Assembly: GCF_900115075.1 (NCBI RefSeq)
Contig: NZ_FOVG01000002.1
Span: 434,001-498,000 of the forward strand
DNA from: Candidatus Pantoea varia
GTDB lineage: Bacteria; Pseudomonadota; Gammaproteobacteria; Enterobacterales; Enterobacteriaceae
Direction of reading: 5' to 3'
Length of the DNA stretch: 64,000 nucleotides
The position numbers were made by a program, and so were the translations under genes. The notes beneath the pieces are model-generated. The model ran no database searches and was not told where the DNA came from. It was given only the letters and a program-made list of their open reading frames with translations. Shown piece by piece: positions 1-10,508 of the stretch (position 1 is its first letter; each line of letters begins with the position of its first letter).

Positions 1-77
1 GCGATGTCGCGGAAATTGTTGAAGTGGCGCGTTCCGGTATCGTGGGCGTTTCACGTGGCGATCGTATCATGCGTTAA
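1..77 (+). CDS. ilvH: acetolactate synthase small subunit, C-terminal fragment
   Basis: Only the last 24 codons and the TAA stop (75-77) are in the window; the frame begins at base 3 with DVAEIVEVARSG and ends SRGDRIMR. This matches the C-terminus of E. coli IlvH, the regulatory subunit of acetohydroxyacid synthase III (branched-chain amino acid synthesis). Its position just before cra is the standard enterobacterial order. It is partial because of the window edge, not because it is broken. Confidence 0.9.
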   Translation, partial: DVAEIVEVARSGIVGVSRGDRIMR

Positions 78-106
78 TGATGCTGCGGCATCATCAATCC
101 TCACCT

Positions 107-139
107 AACCCGGCGAAATGCCGGGTTTTTTTATTTTTT
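107..139 (+). terminator. intrinsic terminator of the ilvIH operon
   Basis: The arms AACCCGGC (107-114) and GCCGGGTT (120-127) pair around a 5-base loop and run into a T-rich tract. It lies 30 bases after the ilvH stop, a classical rho-independent terminator. Confidence 0.9.
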
Positions 140-273
140 ATGCGCCAGGTGGGTTACATTCAGAAAAGCGGTTGCTCCGCGCACTTTTCTGCTGTTAGAT
201 GATAGACATGAGTTATCCATAGCTTAACTGCGGCTATTTCTGCCGTAAAAGCGGATTTGATGGTGGGGTTATC

Positions 274-1284
274 GTGAAACTGGATGAAATTGCGCGTTTG
301 GCAGGCGTGTCGCGCACCACGGCCAGTTATGTGATCAACGGCAAAGCGCGGCAGTATCGTGTCAGCGACAAGACCGTTGAGAAAGTCATGGCGGTGGTAC
401 GTGAGCATAATTATCACCCCAATGCGGTGGCTGCCGGGCTGCGTGCCGGGCGTACGCGCTCTATTGGGTTAGTGATTCCGGATCTGGAAAATACCAGCTA
501 TACCCGTATTGCGAACTATCTTGAGCGACAGGCGCGTCAGCGCGGCTATCAGCTGCTGATTGCCTGTTCTGAAGATCAGCCCGATAACGAGATGCGTTGC
601 ATTGAACATCTGTTGCAGCGTCAGGTCGATGCGATCATCGTCTCCACCTCGCTACCACCCGAGCATCCCTTCTATCAGCGCTGGATCAACGATCCTCTGC
701 CGATTATTGCATTAGACCGCGCGCTGGATCGTGAGCATTTCACCAGCGTAGTCGGTGCCGATCAGGACGATGCGCAGACGCTGGCCGCTGAACTGCGTCA
801 GCTGGACGTTAAAAATGTGCTGTTCCTTGGCGCGTTACCTGAGCTGTCAGTGAGTTTCCTGCGCGAGATGGGATTCCGCGATGCCTGGAAAGGCGATCCC
901 CGTCCGATTGACTATATCTACTGTAACAGCTTCGAACGCACCGCCGCTGCGGCACTGTTTGAGAAATACCTTGAAGAACACCCGATGCCGGAGGCGCTGT
1001 TTACCACCTCATTTGGTCTGCTGCAGGGGGTAATGGATGTGACGCTGAAACGAGACGGTCGCCTGCCGACTGAGCTGGCGATTGCCACCTTTGGCGACCA
1101 CGAATTACTGGACTTTCTTGAGTGTCCGGTACTGGCGGTCGGTCAGCGTCATCGCGACGTGGCAGAGCGCGTGCTGGAATTAGTTTTAGCCTCGCTGGAC
1201 GAACCCAGAAAACCAAAACCGGGTTTAACCCGCATCCGCCGTAATTTATACCGACGCGGACAATTAAGCCGAAGAGTTAAATGA
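274..1284 (+). CDS. cra: catabolite repressor/activator Cra (FruR), LacI family
   Basis: This is the global regulator of carbon flow between glycolysis and gluconeogenesis. It binds DNA as a tetramer and is released by fructose 1-phosphate or fructose 1,6-bisphosphate. The 336-residue product is almost colinear with E. coli Cra (334). The LacI-type helix-turn-helix is at residues 1-25 ([20 protein letters not shown]) and is followed by a hinge and a periplasmic-binding-protein-like effector domain. The start is GTG, as in E. coli. An imperfect hairpin (AGAAAAG 162-168 with CTTTTCT 184-190) lies in the upstream gap. The gene is monocistronic and ends in its own terminator. Confidence 0.97.
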   Translation: MKLDEIARLAGVSRTTASYVINGKARQYRVSDKTVEKVMAVVREHNYHPNAVAAGLRAGRTRSIGLVIPDLENTSYTRIANYLERQARQRGYQLLIACSEDQPDNEMRCIEHLLQRQVDAIIVSTSLPPEHPFYQRWINDPLPIIALDRALDREHFTSVVGADQDDAQTLAAELRQLDVKNVLFLGALPELSVSFLREMGFRDAWKGDPRPIDYIYCNSFERTAAAALFEKYLEEHPMPEALFTTSFGLLQGVMDVTLKRDGRLPTELAIATFGDHELLDFLECPVLAVGQRHRDVAERVLELVLASLDEPRKPKPGLTRIRRNLYRRGQLSRRVK

Positions 1285-1288
1285 TTAA

Positions 1289-1321
1289 CGGGCAGTATTA
1301 CACTGCCCGCCCATTTTATTT
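1289..1321 (+). terminator. intrinsic terminator after cra
   Basis: The 8-bp arms CGGGCAGT (1289-1296) and ACTGCCCG (1302-1309) have a 5-base loop and are followed by CCATTTTATTT. The stem starts 5 bases after the cra stop. Confidence 0.85.
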
Positions 1322-1687
1322 CGCAATTTAACTGATTATATAAACAGGTCGACGTAAAAAAGCGTAAATTCTGCTCATCAAATCTAACAAAGCAGAAAGG
1401 CTTATTTTTATTATCTGCTTACAACTTCAACAAACTTCCTTTCCCGTCTGGCCTGAAGCTGCTGTGCTTCCTTTCAGAAATCCCCTAAAATGCCGCCGCT
1501 GTCTCAGAAACCGAGATAAATATTTAGCGCTTTACATTGTTTCATTTTTAGTCGTTTTTTCCCGGGCTGTTTTTTTTATTCAGGTATTCATTGGCTTAAT
1601 TTTAACTTCCCTCTTTTATTCGATTATATCGTCGCCAGACTTTAATTCTGCGCCTTGTAAAGAGTGATATTCAACTGCCGCTCCGGC
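1322..1687. other. AT-rich cra-mraZ intergenic region without a supported gene
   Basis: This stretch of about 365 bases is unusually T-rich with runs of 6-8 T, unlike the GC-rich genes on both sides. A 67-codon reading frame at 1464-1667 encodes a Phe/Ile/Leu-rich product. That composition is what poly-T DNA produces by chance, and no ribosome-binding site precedes it. I see no RNA gene that I can name. Confidence 0.5.
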
Positions 1688-1717
1688 TTGACAAGGATTT
1701 CATGGGATCCTTAAACT
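1688..1717 (+). promoter_or_regulatory. Pmra promoter of the division/cell-wall cluster
   Basis: A perfect -35 box TTGACA (1688-1693) and a -10-like TAAACT (1712-1717) are separated by 18 bases. The same pair of boxes drives the E. coli mra promoter, the main promoter of the cluster. Confidence 0.75.
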
Positions 1718-1724
1718 CGTTTCG

Positions 1725-1758
1725 TGGTAAAAAGTGGGATAAAGTGGCGTAAATGGGT
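1725..1758 (+). promoter_or_regulatory. MraZ operator: TGGGN-type direct repeats
   Basis: Four related pentamers lie downstream of the -10 box at near-helical spacing: TGGTA (1725), TGGGA (1735), TGGCG (1745) and TGGGT (1754). E. coli MraZ represses its own promoter through TGGGN repeats separated by 5 bases, so this is the expected autoregulatory site. The first and third copies deviate from the consensus. Confidence 0.7.
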
Positions 1759-1778
1759 GATGAGGAGAAGAGACTGGC

Positions 1779-2237
1779 ATGTTCCGCGGAGCAACGTTAG
1801 TCAATCTCGACAGCAAAGGGCGGCTCGCCGTACCCACGCGATATCGCGATTTGCTGATTGGGGAGTCTCAGGGGCAGATGGTCTGTACCATCGACCTCCA
1901 CCAGCCATGCCTGTTGCTTTATACCCTGCCCGAATGGGAAATCATTGAAAAAAAGCTGGCACGCCTTTCCAGTATGAATCCACTTGAGCGCCGCGTGCAG
2001 CGTTTGCTGCTGGGGCATGCCAGTGAATGTCAAATGGACAATGCGGGCCGCCTGCTGCTGGCGAATACGCTTCGGCAGCACGCAAAATTAACCAAAGAAG
2101 TGATGCTGGTTGGACAGTTCAATAAGTTTGAGCTGTGGGATGAACAGACCTGGTATCAACAAGTCAGGGACGATATTGACGCAGAACAGTCGGCTCAGGA
2201 GCCTTTATCTGAGCGGTTGCAGGACTTGTCGCTATAG
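1779..2237 (+). CDS. mraZ: transcriptional regulator MraZ
   Basis: MraZ is a ring-forming DNA-binding protein of the SpoVT-AbrB fold. It represses the dcw promoter and binds TGGGN repeats, which are present just upstream. The 152-residue length equals E. coli MraZ. The two DXXXR-type signatures ([13 protein letters not shown] near residue 10 and DNAGRLLL near residue 89) mark the two half-repeats. It is the first gene of the cluster, and rsmH follows 2 bases after the stop, so the genes are co-transcribed and probably translationally coupled. Confidence 0.96.
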   Translation: MFRGATLVNLDSKGRLAVPTRYRDLLIGESQGQMVCTIDLHQPCLLLYTLPEWEIIEKKLARLSSMNPLERRVQRLLLGHASECQMDNAGRLLLANTLRQHAKLTKEVMLVGQFNKFELWDEQTWYQQVRDDIDAEQSAQEPLSERLQDLSL

Positions 2238-2239
2238 CT

Positions 2240-3181
2240 ATGCAGGAAAATTTCAAACATACCACCGTGCTGTTGGATGAGGCGGTTAACGGCCTCAATA
2301 TCAGGGAAGACGGTATTTACATCGACGGCACATTTGGTCGTGGTGGCCATTCACGCTTGATTCTTTCGCAACTGGGAGAGAAGGGAAAGCTGATCGCCAT
2401 CGATCGTGATCCGCAAGCTATCGCCGCTGCCGCAGAGATCACCGACCCACGTTTTTCAATTATTCATGGTCCTTTTTCCGCGCTGGCAGAGTATGTCTCT
2501 GAACGGGAGTTAGTCGGAAAAATTGACGGCATTTTACTGGATCTGGGGGTTTCATCGCCGCAGCTGGATGACGCCGAACGTGGCTTCTCATTTATGCGTG
2601 ACGGGCCGCTGGATATGCGAATGGACCCTTCGCGCGGTCACTCCGCCGCAGAATGGTTGCTGCACGCGGAAGAAGCGGATATCGCTTTCGTCCTGAAGAC
2701 CTACGGTGAAGAGCGGTTCGCTAAACGTATTGCCCGGGCCATTGTCGAGCGCAACCGCGAGCAGCCGATGACCCGCACCCGTGAGCTGGCTGAAGTCATC
2801 TCCGTCGCCATGCCGGTGAAAGATAAGTTTAAGCATCCGGCCACGCGCAGCTTCCAGGCGATTCGTATCTGGATTAACAGTGAACTGGAAGAGATCGACA
2901 TTGCACTGAAAGGCGCTGTTGAAGTGCTGGCACCGCAGGGTCGTCTTTCTGTTATCAGCTTCCATTCACTGGAAGATCGGCTGGTTAAGCGCTTTATGCG
3001 CGATCAGAGTCGCGGGCCGCAGGTGCCGCCTGGGATTCCCATGACTGAACATCAGTTGCGAGCCCTGGGGGGGCGTGAACTGAAGTTGCTGGGCAAAATG
3101 TCGCCGGGTGACGCTGAAGTCTCTGAGAACCCACGTGCGCGCAGCTCGGTATTACGTATCGCGGAGAAAACCGACGAATGA
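2240..3181 (+). CDS. rsmH: 16S rRNA m4C1402 methyltransferase RsmH
   Basis: This SAM-dependent enzyme N4-methylates C1402 in the decoding centre of 16S rRNA (formerly MraW). The 313-residue product carries the SAM-binding motif [10 protein letters not shown] near residues 29-38, the DRDP motif after the second strand and the DLGVSS motif near residues 100-105. Length and order match E. coli. Its stop overlaps the ftsL start as ATGA (3178-3181), so translation of the two is coupled. Confidence 0.97.
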   Translation: MQENFKHTTVLLDEAVNGLNIREDGIYIDGTFGRGGHSRLILSQLGEKGKLIAIDRDPQAIAAAAEITDPRFSIIHGPFSALAEYVSERELVGKIDGILLDLGVSSPQLDDAERGFSFMRDGPLDMRMDPSRGHSAAEWLLHAEEADIAFVLKTYGEERFAKRIARAIVERNREQPMTRTRELAEVISVAMPVKDKFKHPATRSFQAIRIWINSELEEIDIALKGAVEVLAPQGRLSVISFHSLEDRLVKRFMRDQSRGPQVPPGIPMTEHQLRALGGRELKLLGKMSPGDAEVSENPRARSSVLRIAEKTDE

Positions 3182-3498
3182 TCGGTAATGAGCGTCACAG
3201 CCTGCCTGCCGTCATCGGCGGGGATCTGCTGCGAAAGGGCAAGATTCCGGTGCTGTTGCTGATCGCTGTGGTGGTGTCTGCCGTGCTGGTGGTGACCACC
3301 ACCCATAAAACACGACTGTTAACCGCGCAACGCGAACAGCTGGTGCTTGAGCGTGACGCGCTGGATATCGAGTGGCGTAACCTGATTCTGGAAGAGAATG
3401 CGCTGGGCGATCACAGCCGTGTTGAACGCATTGCCACCGAGAAGCTGCAGTTGCAGCACGTTGATCCTTCACAAGAAAATATCGTGGTGCAGAAATAA
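3178..3498 (+). CDS. ftsL: cell division protein FtsL
   Basis: FtsL is a bitopic inner-membrane protein of the FtsQLB subcomplex that activates septal synthesis by FtsWI. The protein has 106 residues: a short cytoplasmic tail, one membrane segment around residues 22-42 ([19 protein letters not shown]), and a periplasmic leucine-zipper coiled coil. The C-terminal half is nearly identical to E. coli FtsL. It is about 15 residues shorter than the E. coli protein (121), with the difference confined to the cytoplasmic N-terminus. The ATGA overlap with rsmH fixes the start. Confidence 0.95.
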   Translation: MIGNERHSLPAVIGGDLLRKGKIPVLLLIAVVVSAVLVVTTTHKTRLLTAQREQLVLERDALDIEWRNLILEENALGDHSRVERIATEKLQLQHVDPSQENIVVQK

Positions 3499-3514
3499 GG
3501 ACCTCAGATAGCGA

Positions 3515-5284
3515 ATGAGCGGCACAGGCAGAACGCTGAAGTTGAAGAAACCGGAAGATAAAGCCAGCTTTGTAAGCTGGCGTTTTGCGTTGCTGTGCGG
3601 CTGTATTTTACTGGCGCTGGGTGGATTGCTGTCACGTGTTGCCTGGCTGCAGGTGATCAATCCTGGCAAGCTGGTCAAAGAGGGCGACCTGCGCTCGCTG
3701 CGCGTTCAGGCGGTGCCCACCTCGCGCGGGATGATCAGCGATCGCGCCGGACGTCCGCTAGCCGTCAGTGTACCGGTTAATGCCATCTGGGCTGATCCAA
3801 AAGAGCTGCACGCGGGTGGTGGCGTCACGCTGGACAGCCGCTGGAAGGCGCTGTCCGATGCACTCTCTATCCCCCTTGATCAACTGGCCGCGCGCGTCAA
3901 TGCCAATCCCAAAGGCCGCTTTGTCTACCTGGCGCGCCAGGTCAATCCGGCGATCAGCGACTACGTCAAAAAACTCAAACTTCCCGGTATCCATCTGCGC
4001 GAAGAGTCGCGCCGTTACTATCCTGCCGGGCAGGTTACCTCCCATCTGATTGGCTTTACCAACATTGACGGGCAGGGCATCGAAGGCATTGAGAAGAGCT
4101 TTGATAAGTGGCTGACCGGTGCGCCAGGCGAGCGGACGGTGCGCAAAGACCGCTACGGTCGCGTCATTGAAGACATCTCTTCAGTAGACAGCCGTGCAGC
4201 CCATAACCTGACTCTGAGCATTGATGAGCGCTTACAGGCGCTGGTCTACCGTGAACTGAATAACGCCGTCGCCTTTAACAAAGCGGAATCGGGTACGGCG
4301 GTGCTGGTGGATGTGAATACCGGTGAAGTGCTGGCGATGGCCAACAGCCCGGCTTACAACCCGAACAATCTCGGCAACACGCCAAAAGATCTGATGCGTA
4401 ACCGCGCCATCACCGACATTTTCGAACCTGGCTCGACCGTGAAGCCGATGGTGGTCATGGCGGCGCTGCAACGCGGCGTGGTCAGAGAGAACAGCGTCCT
4501 GAATACCGTGCCGTACCGCGTCAATGGTCATGAGATCAAAGATGTGGCCCGCTACAACGAATTGACCCTGACAGGGGTTTTACAGAAGTCGAGTAACGTC
4601 GGTGTTTCACGTCTGGCGTTAGCGATGCCTTCCTCAGCGCTGGTAGAAACTTACGCGCGCTTTGGACTGGGCAAACCGACCAATTTGGGGCTGGTCGGGG
4701 AAAGCAGTGGCTTATACCCTAAAAAACAACGGTGGTCTGACATAGAGAGGGCCACCTTCTCTTTCGGCTACGGGCTAATGGTAACGCCGTTACAGTTAGC
4801 GCGAGTCTACGCAACGATTGGCAGCTATGGCATTAATCGCCCGCTGTCGATTACCAAAGTGGATCCGCCCGTCGCGGGACAACGCGTTTTCGATGAGTCA
4901 CTGGTGAAAACCGTGATGCACATGATGGAAAGCGTGGCGCTGCCGGGTGGCGGTGGTGTCAAAGCGGCAATCAAGGGCTATCGCATTGCGATAAAAACCG
5001 GTACGGCAAAAAAAGTCGGGCCGGACGGACGCTACGTCAATAAATACATTGCCTATACCGCAGGCGTTGCGCCTGCCAGTCATCCCCGATTCGCGCTGGT
5101 GGTGGTGATCAACGATCCCCAGGCCGGCAAGTATTACGGCGGCGCGGTTTCTGCACCGGTGTTTGGTGCCATCATGGGCGGCGTACTGCGCACCATGAAT
5201 ATCGAGCCGGACGCATTACCGACGACCAATGACAAGAATGAGTTGGTGACTAACAGAAGTGAGGAAACAAGTGACAGATCGTAA
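3515..5284 (+). CDS. ftsI: septal peptidoglycan transpeptidase FtsI (PBP3)
   Basis: FtsI is a class B penicillin-binding protein that cross-links septal peptidoglycan together with the polymerase FtsW. It has 589 residues against 588 in E. coli. An N-terminal cytoplasmic tail is followed by a membrane anchor (about residues 24-40), a pedestal domain and the transpeptidase domain. The active-site SXXK is STVK (Ser about 307, within FEPGSTVKP). SSN (KSSNVG) and KTG (IKTGTAKK) complete the catalytic triad motifs. Its end overlaps the murE start. Confidence 0.97.
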   Translation: MSGTGRTLKLKKPEDKASFVSWRFALLCGCILLALGGLLSRVAWLQVINPGKLVKEGDLRSLRVQAVPTSRGMISDRAGRPLAVSVPVNAIWADPKELHAGGGVTLDSRWKALSDALSIPLDQLAARVNANPKGRFVYLARQVNPAISDYVKKLKLPGIHLREESRRYYPAGQVTSHLIGFTNIDGQGIEGIEKSFDKWLTGAPGERTVRKDRYGRVIEDISSVDSRAAHNLTLSIDERLQALVYRELNNAVAFNKAESGTAVLVDVNTGEVLAMANSPAYNPNNLGNTPKDLMRNRAITDIFEPGSTVKPMVVMAALQRGVVRENSVLNTVPYRVNGHEIKDVARYNELTLTGVLQKSSNVGVSRLALAMPSSALVETYARFGLGKPTNLGLVGESSGLYPKKQRWSDIERATFSFGYGLMVTPLQLARVYATIGSYGINRPLSITKVDPPVAGQRVFDESLVKTVMHMMESVALPGGGGVKAAIKGYRIAIKTGTAKKVGPDGRYVNKYIAYTAGVAPASHPRFALVVVINDPQAGKYYGGAVSAPVFGAIMGGVLRTMNIEPDALPTTNDKNELVTNRSEETSDRS

Positions 5285-6758
5285 CCTGCGCGACTTACTC
5301 GGCCCCTGGGTGCCAGGCGCGCCGGCGCGCCCACTGCGCGACATGACCCTGGATAGCCGCATTGCGGCTTCTGGCGATCTGTTTGTCGCTGTTGCAGGCC
5401 ATCAGGTCGATGGGCGCCGTTTCATTCCGCAGGCGATTGCTCAGGGCGTCGCTGCCGTGGTGGCTGAAGCTGAAGGCGAAGCAGCCGACGGCGAAATCCG
5501 TGAAATGCACGGCGTACCGGTGATCTATCTGACGCAGTTGAATCAGCGTCTGTCGGCCTTAGCAGGCCGTTTTTATCAGCAGCCTGGCGAGAAGCAGACG
5601 CTGATTGGCGTCACTGGCACCAACGGTAAAACCACCACTACCCAGTTGCTGGCGCAGTGGGCGACGCTGCTGGGTGAAACCAGCGCGGTAATGGGCACCG
5701 TCGGCAATGGGCTGGTAGGGCACTTATCTGCTGCTGAAAATACCACCGGTTCAGCAGTTGATGTTCAGCATCTGCTGCACGATCTGGCGGAAAAAGGGGC
5801 GACTCTGACCGCAATGGAAGTCTCGTCACATGGCCTGGTTCAGCATCGCATCGCGGCGCTGCCCTTTGCCGCCGCGGTCTTCACCAATCTCAGCCGCGAT
5901 CACCTCGATTATCACGGTGATATGCAGAGCTATGAGTCGGCAAAATGGCTGCTGTTCTCTGAGCATCAGGTCGGCCAGGCGATTCTTAACGCCGATGACG
6001 AAGTGGGTCGTCGCTGGCTGGCGCGCTTACCGGATGCGGTGGCCGTCACCATGGAAGATAACCTCCAGCCGGGCTGCCACGGCCGCTGGCTGAAAGCCGA
6101 TGCGGTGGAATATCACGATAACGGCGCGCATATCCGTTTCAGCTCCAGCTGGGGCAATGGCGAAATCAACAGCCCGCTGATGGGCGCGTTCAACGTCAGC
6201 AATCTGATGCTGGCACTGGCAACGCTGCTCTCGCTGGATTATCCGCTGGCGACGCTCGTCAGCGTTGCGCCGCAGTTGCAGCCGGTTAACGGGCGTATGG
6301 AAGTGTTCAGCGCCGCAGGAAAACCGACGGTCGTGGTGGATTATGCCCACACGCCGGATGCGCTGGAAAAAGCGCTGGAAGCGGCACGCCTGCATTGCAA
6401 AGGCAAACTGTGGTGCCTGTTTGGCTGCGGCGGCGATCGTGACAAGGGTAAACGCCCGTTAATGGGCGCGATTGCTGAGCAATATGCCGATGTGGTGGTG
6501 ATTACCGACGACAATCCGCGCAGCGAAGATCCGCAGGCGATTGTAAACGATATTCTGACCGGTTTGCTGGATCCAGGCCGCGCCCGCGTGGTGTCTGGTC
6601 GTGCGCAAGCGGTCACTAACACCATTATGCAGGCTCAGCCCGACGATATCGTGCTGGTGGCCGGTAAAGGCCACGAAGATTATCAGATCATTGGCAACCG
6701 CCGCCTCGACTATTCCGATCGTGCCACGGTTGCGGCACTGCTGGGAGGCGCAGCATGA
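5271..6758 (+). CDS. murE: UDP-MurNAc-L-Ala-D-Glu:meso-DAP ligase MurE
   Basis: MurE adds meso-diaminopimelate to UDP-MurNAc-dipeptide in the cytoplasm. I chose the GTG at 5271, preceded by GAGGA at 5261-5265. It gives 495 residues, the E. coli length, and aligns TDRNLRDLL with ADRNLRDLL; an in-frame GTG at 5259 would add four residues. The ATP-binding loop GTNGKTTT is near residue 116. The DNPR motif near residue 412 selects DAP over lysine. The gene overlaps the ftsI stop by 14 bases and murF by ATGA. Confidence 0.95.
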   Translation: MTDRNLRDLLGPWVPGAPARPLRDMTLDSRIAASGDLFVAVAGHQVDGRRFIPQAIAQGVAAVVAEAEGEAADGEIREMHGVPVIYLTQLNQRLSALAGRFYQQPGEKQTLIGVTGTNGKTTTTQLLAQWATLLGETSAVMGTVGNGLVGHLSAAENTTGSAVDVQHLLHDLAEKGATLTAMEVSSHGLVQHRIAALPFAAAVFTNLSRDHLDYHGDMQSYESAKWLLFSEHQVGQAILNADDEVGRRWLARLPDAVAVTMEDNLQPGCHGRWLKADAVEYHDNGAHIRFSSSWGNGEINSPLMGAFNVSNLMLALATLLSLDYPLATLVSVAPQLQPVNGRMEVFSAAGKPTVVVDYAHTPDALEKALEAARLHCKGKLWCLFGCGGDRDKGKRPLMGAIAEQYADVVVITDDNPRSEDPQAIVNDILTGLLDPGRARVVSGRAQAVTNTIMQAQPDDIVLVAGKGHEDYQIIGNRRLDYSDRATVAALLGGAA

Positions 6759-8113
6759 TTCCGGTTTCATTAAAGACTCTGGCGGAGATCACCGGCGGCA
6801 CGCTGCACGGCGGCGATTTAACTCTGAGCGACGTGACTACCGATACCCGCAAAGTGATGGCGGGCAGCCTGTTTGTCGCGCTGGTGGGCGAACGTTTTGA
6901 TGCCCATGACTTCGCTGAAGATGCGATTGCCAGCGGCGCGCAGGCGATGCTGGTCAGTAAGCACTTACCTGTCGCGGTTCCTCAGGTGGTGGTTGAAGAT
7001 ACCCGTATCGCCTTTGGCCGACTGGGTGCCTGGGTTCGTCAGCAGTCTGGCGCCCGCGTAGTAGCGTTGACTGGCTCGTCTGGCAAAACGTCGGTTAAAG
7101 AGATGACGGCGGCGATTCTGCGTCAGTGCGGCGAAACGCTCTACACCGCAGGCAATCTCAACAACGATTATGGCGTGCCGATGACGCTGCTGCGTCTGAC
7201 CGCAGAACATCAGTATGCGGTTATTGAGCTTGGTGCTAATCATCAGGGCGAAATCGCCTATACCACCGACCTGGTTAAACCGGAAAGCGCGCTGGTGAAT
7301 AACCTGGCAGCGGCCCATCTGGAAGGCTTTGGTTCGCTGGCGGGTGTCGCTAAAGCGAAAGGTGAGATCTTCCAGGGCTTACCGGCTAACGGCATTGCGA
7401 TTCTCAACGAGGAGAGCAACGACTGGCCAAACTGGCAGACCACGCTGCAGGACAAAACCGTGTGGCGCTTCTCGCCGCAGGCGGCAGAGTGTGATTTCTC
7501 CGCCCGTGATATCCGCGTTGGGCAGGACGGCACCCATTTTGTAATGAAGACACCGCGTGGCGAGGCTGAGATCGTGCTGCCGTTGCCGGGGCGGCATAAC
7601 ATCGCCAACGCCCTGGCTGCGGCGGCTCTGGCCCTGTCAGTGGATGCACCGCTTGGCGCCGTTCAGCAGGGGCTGAAAAACCTGCAGTCGGTGCCAGGTC
7701 GCCTGTTCCCGGTGCGCCTCTCTGCGCATCAGCTGCTGCTGGATGACAGCTACAACGCTAACGTCGGATCGATGACCGCCGCCGTCCAGGTTCTGTCAGA
7801 GATGCCTGGCTACCAGGTACTGGTCGCAGGGGATATGGCGGAACTGGGTGATGAGACCGAAAAATGTCACCGCGAAATCGGTGAAGCAGCACGCGACGCA
7901 GGCATTGATCGCGTGCTGAGTTGTGGAAAATTCAGCCATTTCATCAGTGAAAGCAGCGAAGTTGGTGAACATTTCAGCGATAAGACAGCGCTGACTGAAC
8001 GTTTGCGTCAGTTGTTGTCCGAACACTCAGAAATTACCGTCCTGATTAAAGGCTCACGTAGTGCCGCCATGGAGCAGGTAGTACAGAGCTTAAAGGAGAA
8101 AGGAACATGTTAG
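6755..8113 (+). CDS. murF: UDP-MurNAc-tripeptide:D-Ala-D-Ala ligase MurF
   Basis: MurF completes the cytoplasmic precursor UDP-MurNAc-pentapeptide by adding D-Ala-D-Ala. The 452-residue product (same as E. coli) has an N-terminal substrate-binding domain, the central ATPase domain with GSSGKTS (residues 107-113), and a C-terminal ligase domain containing [10 protein letters not shown]. Start and stop overlap both neighbours (ATGA with murE, 7 bases with mraY), consistent with a single translated unit. Confidence 0.97.
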   Translation: MIPVSLKTLAEITGGTLHGGDLTLSDVTTDTRKVMAGSLFVALVGERFDAHDFAEDAIASGAQAMLVSKHLPVAVPQVVVEDTRIAFGRLGAWVRQQSGARVVALTGSSGKTSVKEMTAAILRQCGETLYTAGNLNNDYGVPMTLLRLTAEHQYAVIELGANHQGEIAYTTDLVKPESALVNNLAAAHLEGFGSLAGVAKAKGEIFQGLPANGIAILNEESNDWPNWQTTLQDKTVWRFSPQAAECDFSARDIRVGQDGTHFVMKTPRGEAEIVLPLPGRHNIANALAAAALALSVDAPLGAVQQGLKNLQSVPGRLFPVRLSAHQLLLDDSYNANVGSMTAAVQVLSEMPGYQVLVAGDMAELGDETEKCHREIGEAARDAGIDRVLSCGKFSHFISESSEVGEHFSDKTALTERLRQLLSEHSEITVLIKGSRSAAMEQVVQSLKEKGTC

Positions 8114-9189
8114 TTTGGCTGGCCGAGCATCTGGTCGCTTTTTATTCAGGCTTCAACGTCTTTTCCTATCTGACGTTTCGCGCCATTGTCAGCCTGCTGA
8201 CTGCACTCTTTATCTCTCTCTGGATGGGGCCGCGCCTGATTGCGTGGCTGCAGAAATTACAGATTGGCCAGGTTGTCCGTAACGATGGCCCGGAATCGCA
8301 TTTCAGTAAGCGCGGGACGCCTACGATGGGCGGCATCATGATTCTGACCTCCATCACCATTTCGGTGCTGATGTGGGCGTATCCATCGAATCCGTATGTC
8401 TGGTGCGTGCTGTTCGTGTTAATCGGCTTTGGCATCATCGGCTTTGTCGATGACTACCGCAAAGTGGTGCGCAAAGATACCAAGGGCCTGATTGCCCGCT
8501 GGAAATATTTCTGGATGTCGGTGATCTCGCTGGGCGTCGCGTTCGGGCTTTATGCGGCAGGCAAAGATACCCCCGCAACCCAACTGGTGGTGCCATTTTT
8601 CAAAGATATCATGCCGCAGTTAGGACTGTTTTATGTGCTGCTGGCCTACTTTGTGATTGTCGGAACGGGTAACGCGGTCAATCTGACCGATGGCCTGGAT
8701 GGTCTGGCGATTATGCCAACCGTCTTTGTCGCTGCGGGCTTTGCGCTGGTTGCCTGGGCCACCGGTAACGTGAAGTTTGCTGAATACCTTCATATTCCCT
8801 ATCTGCGTCACGCCGGTGAGTTGGTGATTGTCTGTACCGCCATCGTCGGGGCAGGGCTGGGCTTCCTGTGGTTCAACACCTATCCAGCTCAGGTCTTTAT
8901 GGGCGACGTCGGCTCGCTGGCTTTAGGCGGCGCGCTGGGAACCATCGCGGTGTTACTGCGTCAGGAATTTTTACTGGTGATCATGGGCGGCGTCTTTGTG
9001 GTTGAAACGCTGTCGGTGATCCTGCAGGTGGGATCGTTTAAGTTGCGCGGCCAGCGTATTTTCCGCATGGCGCCGATCCATCACCACTATGAACTCAAGG
9101 GCTGGCCGGAACCGCGCGTCATTGTGCGCTTCTGGATTATTTCGCTAATGCTGGTGCTGATTGGCCTGGCCACGCTGAAGGTGCGTTAA
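8107..9189 (+). CDS. mraY: phospho-MurNAc-pentapeptide translocase MraY
   Basis: MraY transfers phospho-MurNAc-pentapeptide to undecaprenyl phosphate, making lipid I at the inner membrane. The 360-residue polytopic protein has the E. coli length. The catalytic acidic motifs are visible: [17 protein letters not shown] and the His-rich [11 protein letters not shown] loop. The start lies inside the murF 3' end and follows AAAGGA. Confidence 0.97.
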   Translation: MLVWLAEHLVAFYSGFNVFSYLTFRAIVSLLTALFISLWMGPRLIAWLQKLQIGQVVRNDGPESHFSKRGTPTMGGIMILTSITISVLMWAYPSNPYVWCVLFVLIGFGIIGFVDDYRKVVRKDTKGLIARWKYFWMSVISLGVAFGLYAAGKDTPATQLVVPFFKDIMPQLGLFYVLLAYFVIVGTGNAVNLTDGLDGLAIMPTVFVAAGFALVAWATGNVKFAEYLHIPYLRHAGELVIVCTAIVGAGLGFLWFNTYPAQVFMGDVGSLALGGALGTIAVLLRQEFLLVIMGGVFVVETLSVILQVGSFKLRGQRIFRMAPIHHHYELKGWPEPRVIVRFWIISLMLVLIGLATLKVR

Positions 9190-9191
9190 TC

Positions 9192-10508
9192 ATGGCAGAC
9201 TATCGGGGTAGAAAAGTCGTCATCATCGGGCTGGGCCTTACGGGGCTTTCCTGTGTTGATTTCTTTTTAGCGCAGGGCGTAACGCCTCGCGTGATGGACA
9301 CCCGTGTCTCGCCGCCGGGGCTGGATAAATTGCCCGGGCAGGTTGAACGTCACCTGGGCGGCATCAACGGCGACTGGCTGCTGGCGGCCGATCTGATTGT
9401 TGCCAGCCCAGGCGTCGCGCTGTCGCATCCCATTCTTAGCGAAGCCGTCGAAGCCGGAATCGAAATCGTCGGTGACATTGAACTGTTCTGCCGCGAGGCG
9501 CAGGCGCCTATCGTAGCGATCACGGGTTCCAACGGTAAAAGCACCGTTACAACGCTGGTGGGAGAGATGGCGAAAGCCGCAGGCTGGCAGGTGGGCGTCG
9601 GCGGCAATATCGGTCTGCCTGCGCTGAGTCTTCTGCAATCACCAGCGCAACTTTATGTACTGGAACTCTCCAGCTTCCAGCTTGAGACCACTTACAGTCT
9701 GAAAGCGGCTGCGGCAACCGTGCTCAACGTCAGCGAAGATCATATGGATCGCTATCCGTTGGGTATGCAGCAGTATCGCGCCGCCAAGCTGCGGGTGTAT
9801 GAGAATGCACAGATTTGCATCGTTAACGCCGATGACGCGCTGACAATGCCGGTTCGCGGTGCAGATACTCGCTGTGTCAGCTTTGGTGTCGATTTCGGTG
9901 ACTACCACCTGAACAAGCAGCAGGGCAGTATCTGGCTGCGGGTCAAGGGTGAGAAAGTCCTGAACACCGCTGAAATGAAGATGACAGGACAGCACAACTA
10001 TACCAACGCTCTGGCTGCGCTAGCGCTGGCTGATGCGGTGGGCCTGCCACGTGCTTCAAGCCTGGCGGCCTTAACGCACTTCAACGGTCTGGCGCATCGC
10101 TTCCAGCTGGTCCATGAACATCAGGGCGTGCGCTGGATCAATGACTCCAAAGCAACCAACGTCGGCAGCACCGAAGCAGCGCTGAATGGCCTGCAGGTGA
10201 AGGGAACGTTGTGGCTGCTGATGGGCGGTGATGGCAAGTCAGCCGATTTTACGCCGCTGATCCCCTGGCTGCAGGGCGACAATGTGCGCCTGTATTGCTT
10301 TGGCCGCGACGGCGATGAGCTTGCCGCACTGCGTCCTGGCATCGCCGTGCGCACTGAAACTATGCGCCAGGCGATGGAGCAGATCGCGCCGCAGGTTAAA
10401 GACGGCGATATGGTTCTGCTGTCGCCGGCCTGCGCCAGCCTTGACCAGTTCCGTAACTTTGAGCAGCGCGGTGAGCAGTTCGCGCAACTGGCGAAGGAGC
10501 TGAGCTGA
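9192..10508 (+). CDS. murD: UDP-MurNAc-L-Ala:D-Glu ligase MurD
   Basis: MurD adds D-glutamate to UDP-MurNAc-L-alanine. It has 438 residues, as in E. coli. An N-terminal Rossmann-like domain ([12 protein letters not shown]) binds UDP, the P-loop GSNGKST lies at about residues 112-118, and the C-terminal domain contains [11 protein letters not shown]. The gene starts 2 bases after mraY and its TGA overlaps the ftsW ATG by one base. Confidence 0.97.
   Translation: MADYRGRKVVIIGLGLTGLSCVDFFLAQGVTPRVMDTRVSPPGLDKLPGQVERHLGGINGDWLLAADLIVASPGVALSHPILSEAVEAGIEIVGDIELFCREAQAPIVAITGSNGKSTVTTLVGEMAKAAGWQVGVGGNIGLPALSLLQSPAQLYVLELSSFQLETTYSLKAAAATVLNVSEDHMDRYPLGMQQYRAAKLRVYENAQICIVNADDALTMPVRGADTRCVSFGVDFGDYHLNKQQGSIWLRVKGEKVLNTAEMKMTGQHNYTNALAALALADAVGLPRASSLAALTHFNGLAHRFQLVHEHQGVRWINDSKATNVGSTEAALNGLQVKGTLWLLMGGDGKSADFTPLIPWLQGDNVRLYCFGRDGDELAALRPGIAVRTETMRQAMEQIAPQVKDGDMVLLSPACASLDQFRNFEQRGEQFAQLAKELS

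Noticed and set aside
1464..1667. 67-codon open frame between cra and mraZ
   Set aside because: The product is Phe/Ile/Leu-rich because the DNA is T-rich; no ribosome-binding site and no family resemblance.
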